DNA of 64,000 nucleotides from Nocardia alba NBRC 108234 (GTDB taxonomy: Bacteria; Actinomycetota; Actinomycetes; Mycobacteriales; Mycobacteriaceae). A model generated the notes under the pieces. It saw nothing but the letters and a program-made list of their open reading frames with translations, had not been told where the DNA came from and searched no databases. Made by a program: the position numbers and the translations under genes. Location of the stretch: positions 124,001-188,000 of the forward strand of contig NZ_BDAX01000023.1 in assembly GCF_001612665.1 (NCBI RefSeq), written 5' to 3'. Below are positions 59,145 to 64,000 of this stretch, in pieces; the first letter of the stretch is position 1; every line of letters begins with the position of its first letter.

Positions 59145-59983
59145 ACCTGCTTCTGCTCCAGCTTCTTCTCGCCCGTCGCGCCGAGTGCGCCCTCGGTTTC
59201 CAGATCTCGCAGCACCTGTGCCACGTGATTACCCGCCTCGGGGCCCTCATACGCTCGCACAACGTCCTCGATTCCGCCCTGTTCGCGGATCTGACCGTGG
59301 TCGATCCACATCGCGGTATCGCAGAGCTGGGCGAGGAATTCGTTGGAATGGCTGGCGAACACCAGGATGCCCGACCGCGCGACCAGCGACTGCAGCCGGG
59401 TGCGGGCCTTCTTCATGAATTCCGCGTCGACCGCGCCGATGCCCTCGTCGAGCAGCAGGATCTCGGGGTCGATCGAGGTCACCACGCCCATCGCCAGCCG
59501 CACACGCATCCCGGTGGAGTAGGTGCGCAACGGCATCGACAGGTACTCGCCGAGCTCGGTGAAGTCGGCGATCTCGTCGATCTTGGCCATCATCTGCTTG
59601 CGTGTCTGCCCGAGGAACAGACCACGGATGATGATGTTCTCGTAGCCGGAGATCTCCGGGTCCATGCCGACGCCGAGGTCGAACACCGGAGCCACCCGGC
59701 CGCGGATGCGCGCACTGCCGCGCGAGGGTTCGTAGATGCCGGAGAGCAGGCGGAGCAGCGTGGATTTGCCCGCGCCGTTGTGGCCGACCAAGCCCACCCG
59801 GTCGCCTTCTTTGAGCGACAGATTGATGTCGCGCAGCGCCTCGACCACCACCACGTCGGAGCTGTTGCGTCCGATCGCGCCACCCGCCTTGCCGAGGAAC
59901 GCCTTCTTCAGCGACCGCGTTTTAGCGTCGAAGATCGGGAACTCGACCCACGCGTCATGGGTTTCGATACTCACACGGCTCAT
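59141..59983 (-). CDS. Galactan ABC exporter ATP-binding subunit (Wzt-like, Rv3781-like)
   Basis: A 280-residue ABC ATPase that powers export of the lipid-linked galactan across the inner membrane. Walker A is GLVGHNGAGKSTLL, the signature is YSTGMRVRLAMG, Walker B is ILLLDEGIGAVD, and the switch His lies in VFASHSNEF. The N-terminal FDAKTRSLKKAFLG stretch is a Wzt hallmark. No C-terminal carbohydrate-binding domain is present, as in mycobacteria. The ATG at 59983 follows TAGGAG. It is coupled to the permease upstream (11-base gap) and glfT1 downstream (4-base overlap). Confidence 0.95.
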   Translation of the reverse strand: MSRVSIETHDAWVEFPIFDAKTRSLKKAFLGKAGGAIGRNSSDVVVVEALRDINLSLKEGDRVGLVGHNGAGKSTLLRLLSGIYEPSRGSARIRGRVAPVFDLGVGMDPEISGYENIIIRGLFLGQTRKQMMAKIDEIADFTELGEYLSMPLRTYSTGMRVRLAMGVVTSIDPEILLLDEGIGAVDAEFMKKARTRLQSLVARSGILVFASHSNEFLAQLCDTAMWIDHGQIREQGGIEDVVRAYEGPEAGNHVAQVLRDLETEGALGATGEKKLEQKQV

Positions 59984-59994
59984 CGAGACTGCTC

Positions 59995-60987
59995 CTAAAC
60001 CCAGTACGGGACGCGGGCACGGTACTGCTTGAGCGCCAGGATCGCGACGGCCCAGCCGACGACGGTGATCGCGCCGACGATCGCCCAGTGATGCCACTGC
60101 GAGGGCTCACCGAGCAGGGGAGCGCGCACGATCTCCAGGTAGTGATAGGTGGGGATGAGCTCGAGGAGCTTGGCGCGCTCGCCCGCGCCGTTCACCGAGT
60201 TCTCCAGGGCCTTCGTCGACCACATCACCGGGGTCAGCACGAACAGCATCAGCGTCATCGAGCTGAGGATCGGGGCGATGTCGCGGTAGCGGGTGGAGAA
60301 GATGCCGAAGACGATCGTCACCCACATGGCGTTGAGGAACAGCAGCAGGATGGCGGGGATCACCAGGAAGAACGACCAGTCCAGCTCACGCCAGATCGAG
60401 AACGCCACCAACAGCACCACGTAGATCGCCGCATTGTGGATGAAGAACAGGAACTGCCGCCAGACCAGGCGATACACGTGCACGCTCAGCGCCGAGGGTA
60501 ACTGTTTGATCAGCCCCTCATTGGCGATGAACACATCGGAGCCTTCGAGAATCGAGGCGCTGATGACATTCCACACGATCAAGCCGACCGTCACATACGG
60601 CAGGTATTCGCTGATCGGCTGATCCAGCAGCGTCGAATACAACAGGCCCATCGCCAGCGCCTGCAGACCGGTCGCGATGGTGATCCAGAACGGACCGAGC
60701 ACCGACCGGCGGTAGCGCTGCTTGATGTCCTGCCAGCCCAGCGACAACCACAGCTCGCGCTGTTGTAGGCCGTCTCGCATGTCCTTGAACGAGCGGCCGA
60801 AAGTCTGTGAATCCGACACCATCGGCGTCCGCACCAGCAGCGCGGCGTCGGTGGTGTGCTCGGCAGCGGCGGCTTCGGTCACCTCTGCGTCGGTGGGGGT
60901 GTCGTCGTCGGGATGCACGGGGCTCTCTTCGGTACGCACGTCACCCTCATCGGAGACCGAATCAGGACGGGCGGCAGCGGCGGGCAC
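59995..60987 (-). CDS. Galactan ABC exporter permease (Wzm-like, Rv3783-like)
   Basis: A 330-residue ABC-2 type permease with six hydrophobic segments. The cytoplasmic RELWLSLGWQDIKQRYRRSVLGPFWIT start of the core, NEGLIKQLPSALSVHVYRLVWRQ and the C-terminal ALKQYRARVPYWV are nearly the same as in M. tuberculosis. About 55 residues at the N-terminus form an acidic, Thr/Ala/Asp-rich extension that mycobacteria lack. The start is uncertain: GTG 60987 has AAGG upstream; an ATG at 60822 would remove the extension. First gene of the wzm-wzt-glfT1 operon. Confidence 0.92.
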   Translation of the reverse strand: MPAAAARPDSVSDEGDVRTEESPVHPDDDTPTDAEVTEAAAAEHTTDAALLVRTPMVSDSQTFGRSFKDMRDGLQQRELWLSLGWQDIKQRYRRSVLGPFWITIATGLQALAMGLLYSTLLDQPISEYLPYVTVGLIVWNVISASILEGSDVFIANEGLIKQLPSALSVHVYRLVWRQFLFFIHNAAIYVVLLVAFSIWRELDWSFFLVIPAILLLFLNAMWVTIVFGIFSTRYRDIAPILSSMTLMLFVLTPVMWSTKALENSVNGAGERAKLLELIPTYHYLEIVRAPLLGEPSQWHHWAIVGAITVVGWAVAILALKQYRARVPYWV

Positions 60988-61019
60988 GGTCCCCGACCTT
61001 ACAGTGTTGTCTTCCGGCT

Positions 61020-61121
61020 GGCGCCGGGTGTTCGCGGCCCCGGGGGGCCTCGGTCTTCCCTCCCTGCGGGTACTCCTTCGTCGCACCCTTCGGTCAGTCC
61101 AGATCGAGGCGGGCCGCGAAC
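61020..61121. repeat. Small dispersed element, copy B
   Basis: Outer arms GTTCGCGGCCC (61030-61040) and GGGCCGCGAAC (61111-61121) span 92 bases, exactly as in copy A at 52405-52506. The first 30 bases match copy A in 28 positions, and CTCCTTCGTCGC recurs at 61073-61084 at nearly the same distance. The internal arms are not as well paired as in copy A. It lies between the Wzm start and the Bpa stop. Confidence 0.8.
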
Positions 61122-61136
61122 GAGGGATTCTGGGGT

Positions 61137-61715
61137 TTACAGGTACTGGCCGCCGCCCACATGGCCGCCTGCTTTGCCGTCCGCCGTGTGCATTCCGGGC
61201 GGAAGGGCGCCTTGGCGCATCTGCTCCAGTTGGGCGCGGGCGGCCATCTGCTGGGCGAACAGGGCGGTCTGGATGCCGTGGAACAGACCCTCCAGCCAGC
61301 CGACGAGCTGCGCTTGCGCGATGCGCAGTTCCGCGTCGGAGGGCACCGAGTCATCGGTGAACGGCAGGGTGAGGCGTTCGAGTTCCTCGCGCAGTTCGGG
61401 GGCCAGGCCCTGCTCGAGCTCGCGCACCGAGGACTTGTGGATCTCCTTGAGACGCGTGCGGCTGGCGTCGTCCAGCGGTGCGGCCCGAACCTCTTCGAGG
61501 AGTTGCTTGATCATCGTGCCGATACGCATCACCTTGGCGGGCTGCTCGACCATGTCCGCCAGGGTCTCGGCCGATTCGCTCGCGGCCTTCTCGTCGTCGG
61601 GCACGACCTGTGCGGTGAAGGCGGACGCGCTGTCGGCGTCGGTGGGCACGGTCAGTGGACGGCCGTCGGGACCGATCACGACGATGGATTCGGGGACATC
61701 CTCCGAGTGCGTCAT
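61137..61715 (-). CDS. bpa: Bacterial proteasome activator Bpa/PafE (Rv3780-like)
   Basis: A 192-residue ATP-independent activator of the 20S proteasome. The C-terminal GQYL motif (last four residues) is the docking signal that opens the proteasome gate. The four-helix ring domain is ADMVEQPAKVMRIGTMIKQLLEEVRAAPLDDASRTRLKEIHKSSVRELEQGL and following; a Gly-rich linker leads to the tail. The ATG at 61715 gives the family-typical acidic N-terminus (HSEDVPESIVVIGPDGRP). It occupies the same place beside the Wzm/Wzt genes as in M. tuberculosis, but has its own transcript direction next to an aminotransferase-fold gene. Confidence 0.95.
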   Translation of the reverse strand: MTHSEDVPESIVVIGPDGRPLTVPTDADSASAFTAQVVPDDEKAASESAETLADMVEQPAKVMRIGTMIKQLLEEVRAAPLDDASRTRLKEIHKSSVRELEQGLAPELREELERLTLPFTDDSVPSDAELRIAQAQLVGWLEGLFHGIQTALFAQQMAARAQLEQMRQGALPPGMHTADGKAGGHVGGGQYL

Positions 61716-61801
61716 ATCCCCATCATTGCGTGTGTGTCCGCTTCGCGCTAAAACCCCCACGCGGTTACACCGGGAGGCCCCCTGCCCTTAAAGTGGCCAC
61801 C

Positions 61802-63004
61802 ATGACTTATGACGTCGCGAGGGTTCGGGGCCTGATACCGTCCCTGGGCGACGGCTGGATCCATCTCGACCCGCAGGCGGGGATGCTGGTTCCCGATTCG
61901 GTATCGCGTGCCGTCTCAACGGGTTTCCGCACCTCCTCGTTCTCCCACATCGGTCGCCACGGTGCGGCATCGCGCAGCGGCGCGATCCTCGATGCCGCAC
62001 GGGAAGCTGTCGCCGATCTGGTCGGTGGGGATCCGGCCGGCGTCGTCCTCGGTCCCGATCGCGCGGTATTGCTGGCCTGGTTGGCCGAATCGCTGAGCTC
62101 ACGTCTGGGCCTGGGCACCGGCATCGTGCTGTCCCGGCTGGACGACGAAGCCAACGTCGCCCCCTGGCTGCGCATCGCCAACCGCTACGGCGCGCACGTG
62201 CGGTGGGCCGAGGTGGAGATCGAGACCTGTGAGATGCCGTCGTGGCAGTTCGAGGAGCTGATCGGGCCTACCGCGCGCCTGGTCGCGCTCACCGCCGCCT
62301 CGCCGATCGTCGGGTCTGCGCCGGGTGTGCGGGTGGCCGCCGATCGGGTGCACGACGTGGGCGGATTGCTGGTCGCCGACGCGTTCGGCGCCGCGCCGTA
62401 CGCGCTGATCGACATCGACGACCTCAATGCCGACGTGGTCGCGCTCAGTGCGCCGTCGTGGGGCGGACCGCAGGTGGGCGCGCTGGTTTTCCGCGACCCC
62501 GCGTTCCTCGACCGCATCCCCTCGATGTCGCTCAACCCCTATGCCAAGGGTGCTGAACGTCTCGAGGTGGGCGGGCATCAGTACGCGTTGCTGGCCGGGC
62601 TCACCGAGTCGATCGACTTCCTCGCCGGGCTCGACGAACGCGCCACCGGCACCCGGCGCGAACGCCTGGAGATATCGATCACCTCGCTGCAGGACTATCA
62701 CGACCAGCTCTTCGATCACCTGATGCAGGTGCTGGAGAAGATCGACAACCTCACGGTGATCGGCCGGGCCTCCACCCGCATTCCGACGGTCAGCTTCACG
62801 ATGGCCGGGATGCAGGCGGAGAAGGTGGCGGCCAAGCTGGCCGACGCCAGGATCGGCACGGTCAGCGGTGTGCACGGCGGCAGTCGACTACTCGACGCGC
62901 TCGGTGTCAACGATGAGGGCGGTGCGGTGACGATCGGGCTCGCGCCCTACACGACCCGCTATGAGATCGACCAACTCGGCCGCGCCCTCAGCGCACTCGA
63001 ATAG
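61802..63004 (+). CDS. Aminotransferase class V-fold protein (cysteine desulfurase-like, Rv3778c-like), PLP lysine absent
   Basis: A 400-residue protein of the cysteine-desulfurase-like TIGR01976 group. The fold is recognisable from VARVRGLIPSLGDGWIHLD, SRLDDEANVAPWLRIANRYGAHVRWAEV and the C-terminal GAVTIGLAPYTTRYEIDQL. The place of the PLP-binding lysine (S-x-x-K-GP-type motif) reads SAPSWGGP (216-223), with Ser219 where Lys is expected, and the upstream His position is Asp115. So it may not bind PLP in the usual way. From memory the mycobacterial orthologue is similar there. Divergent from bpa with 86 bases, and convergent with the quinone oxidoreductase with abutting stops. Confidence 0.85.
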   Translation: MTYDVARVRGLIPSLGDGWIHLDPQAGMLVPDSVSRAVSTGFRTSSFSHIGRHGAASRSGAILDAAREAVADLVGGDPAGVVLGPDRAVLLAWLAESLSSRLGLGTGIVLSRLDDEANVAPWLRIANRYGAHVRWAEVEIETCEMPSWQFEELIGPTARLVALTAASPIVGSAPGVRVAADRVHDVGGLLVADAFGAAPYALIDIDDLNADVVALSAPSWGGPQVGALVFRDPAFLDRIPSMSLNPYAKGAERLEVGGHQYALLAGLTESIDFLAGLDERATGTRRERLEISITSLQDYHDQLFDHLMQVLEKIDNLTVIGRASTRIPTVSFTMAGMQAEKVAAKLADARIGTVSGVHGGSRLLDALGVNDEGGAVTIGLAPYTTRYEIDQLGRALSALE

Positions 63005-63988
63005 CTAGTCGCGAACCCGCAGGATCACCTTGCCGAAGGTCTGCGATTCGTCGAGCATCTCGTGCGCGCGTGCTGCCTCGGTGATCGGCAACTCGGCGGA
63101 GATCACCGGCACGATCTCGCCCGCCGTCACCCGCGGCCACAGGTGCGCGCGGACCGCGGCGATGATCTCGGCCTTGCTCCCCGGCCCCGATCGTGGTCGG
63201 CTGCGCACATTGGTCGCCGCGACGGTGCCCCACTTACCCAGCAGCGCGGCGATATTCAGTGTTCCGCTGACCCCGCCTTGCATCCCGATCACCACCAGCC
63301 GCCCATAGGGCGCGAGCGCCTCCACATTCCGCTCCAGGTACTTCGCACCCATGTTGTCGAGAATCACGTCGGCCCCACCCTGCTGGGCGATCTCGTCGAC
63401 GAAGTCGCCGGTCCGGTAGTTGATCAAGATCTCCGCCCCCAGCTCGGCGCACTTGGTCAGCTTCGCGTCCGACCCCGCCGTTACCGCGACCCGCGCCCCG
63501 AGCTCCCGAGCCACCTGGATCGCGTGCGTCCCGATCCCGCCACCGCCGCCGTGGATCAACACCAGCTGCCCCGTTCGCAGTCCCGCCGTCAGCACCAGGT
63601 TCGACCACACCGTCGCCGCCACCTCCGGCAACCCCGCGGCCGCCACCGAATCCATTCCCGCCGGAATCGGCAACAGCTGCGTCACCGGCACCGCCACGAA
63701 CTGGGCGTACCCACCCCCCGACAGCAACGCGCACACCCGATCCCCGACCTGCCAGTCGACAACCCCCGCGCCCAACTTCACGATCGTCCCCGAACACTCC
63801 AGCCCGAGAATCGAACTCGCATCCGCGGGCGGCGGATAGAACCCCCTGCGCTGCATCACATCGGCCCGATTAACCCCCGCCGCAACAACTTCCACCAGCA
63901 CTTCCCCCGGCCCCGGCTCCGGATCGACCGCCACGGTCCACTCCATGACCTCCGGCCCACCGAACCCGTTCAGCTCAATCGCATACAT
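63005..63988 (-). CDS. NAD(P)H:quinone oxidoreductase, MDR superfamily (Rv3777-like)
   Basis: A 327-residue zinc-independent medium-chain dehydrogenase of the QOR/PIG3 type. The N-terminal GroES-like domain has AGVNRADVMQRRGFYPPP and ILGLECSGTI. The Rossmann motif is HGGGGGIGTHAIQVA, followed by the cofactor-binding VTAGSDAKLTKCAELGAE and the C-terminal SQTFGKVILRV. It transfers electrons from NADPH to quinones. The ATG at 63988 is the second of two overlapping ATG candidates and gives MYAIELNGFGGPEVMEW. It converges on the aminotransferase-fold gene with no gap, as in M. tuberculosis. Confidence 0.93.
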   Translation of the reverse strand: MYAIELNGFGGPEVMEWTVAVDPEPGPGEVLVEVVAAGVNRADVMQRRGFYPPPADASSILGLECSGTIVKLGAGVVDWQVGDRVCALLSGGGYAQFVAVPVTQLLPIPAGMDSVAAAGLPEVAATVWSNLVLTAGLRTGQLVLIHGGGGGIGTHAIQVARELGARVAVTAGSDAKLTKCAELGAEILINYRTGDFVDEIAQQGGADVILDNMGAKYLERNVEALAPYGRLVVIGMQGGVSGTLNIAALLGKWGTVAATNVRSRPRSGPGSKAEIIAAVRAHLWPRVTAGEIVPVISAELPITEAARAHEMLDESQTFGKVILRVRD

Positions 63989-64000
63989 GCCCCAATCCTC

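Overview
The window is high-GC actinobacterial DNA from a mycolic-acid-producing member of the Mycobacteriales. It looks most like Nocardia or a close relative such as Rhodococcus. It carries nearly the whole cell-envelope locus that builds the arabinogalactan and mycolate layers. The gene set is that of the Mycobacterium tuberculosis Rv3777-Rv3808c region, but it is rearranged. The species call is inference from gene content and protein sequence, not from a marker gene.

Layout. (1) 1-20.9 kb, all on +: the end of a PAP2 phosphatase, then UbiA (decaprenylphosphoryl-phosphoribose synthase), AftB, three antigen-85-type mycolyltransferases, a fourth fused to LGFP repeats, a DUF732 lipoprotein, a Culp6-like cutinase, an LLM oxidoreductase, and the mycolic condensation trio FadD32-Pks13-AccD4. 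(2) 21-29.5 kb: a small repeat protein, a cyclophilin, and two large Emb arabinosyltransferases that converge on a short unrecognised ORF. (3) 29.7-32.8 kb: two unknown proteins, a WYL regulator and a divergent DinB/TIGR03086 protein. (4) 32.8-37.6 kb: AftA, DprE2 and DprE1, then a GtrA protein. (5) 37.6-44.9 kb: accessory genes (PNPOx-like protein, molybdopterin oxidoreductase, XRE/DUF5753 regulator, MarR plus MFS pump). (6) 44.9-52.3 kb: rmlC-rmlA, an esterase, a secreted Gly-rich protein, rmlB, and a GT2 plus DUF2142 membrane pair. (7) 52.7-64 kb: a second GtrA, GlfT2 with a GNAT fusion, RsgA with a possible leader peptide, the Wzm-Wzt-GlfT1 galactan export unit, the proteasome activator Bpa, an aminotransferase-fold protein and a quinone oxidoreductase.

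How it fits together. UbiA, the PAP2 phosphatase, DprE1 and DprE2 make decaprenylphosphoryl-arabinose, the donor for AftA, the Emb proteins and AftB. RmlA/B/C make dTDP-rhamnose for the linker. GlfT1 and GlfT2 build galactan, and Wzm/Wzt export it. FadD32, AccD4 and Pks13 make mycolates, and the Ag85 proteins attach them.

Most interesting non-coding signals: a 16-bp site one base from the consensus ParB parS sequence, overlapping the rmlC stop codon; a perfect CRP-type operator upstream of rmlB; two copies of a small element with 92 bp between the outer ends of its inverted repeats; degenerate tandem copies of the gtrA 5' end; a strong-RBS leader ORF plus hairpin before rsgA; and a roughly 31-bp hairpin in the mycolyltransferase array. 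No tRNA, rRNA, CRISPR array or insertion sequence was seen.
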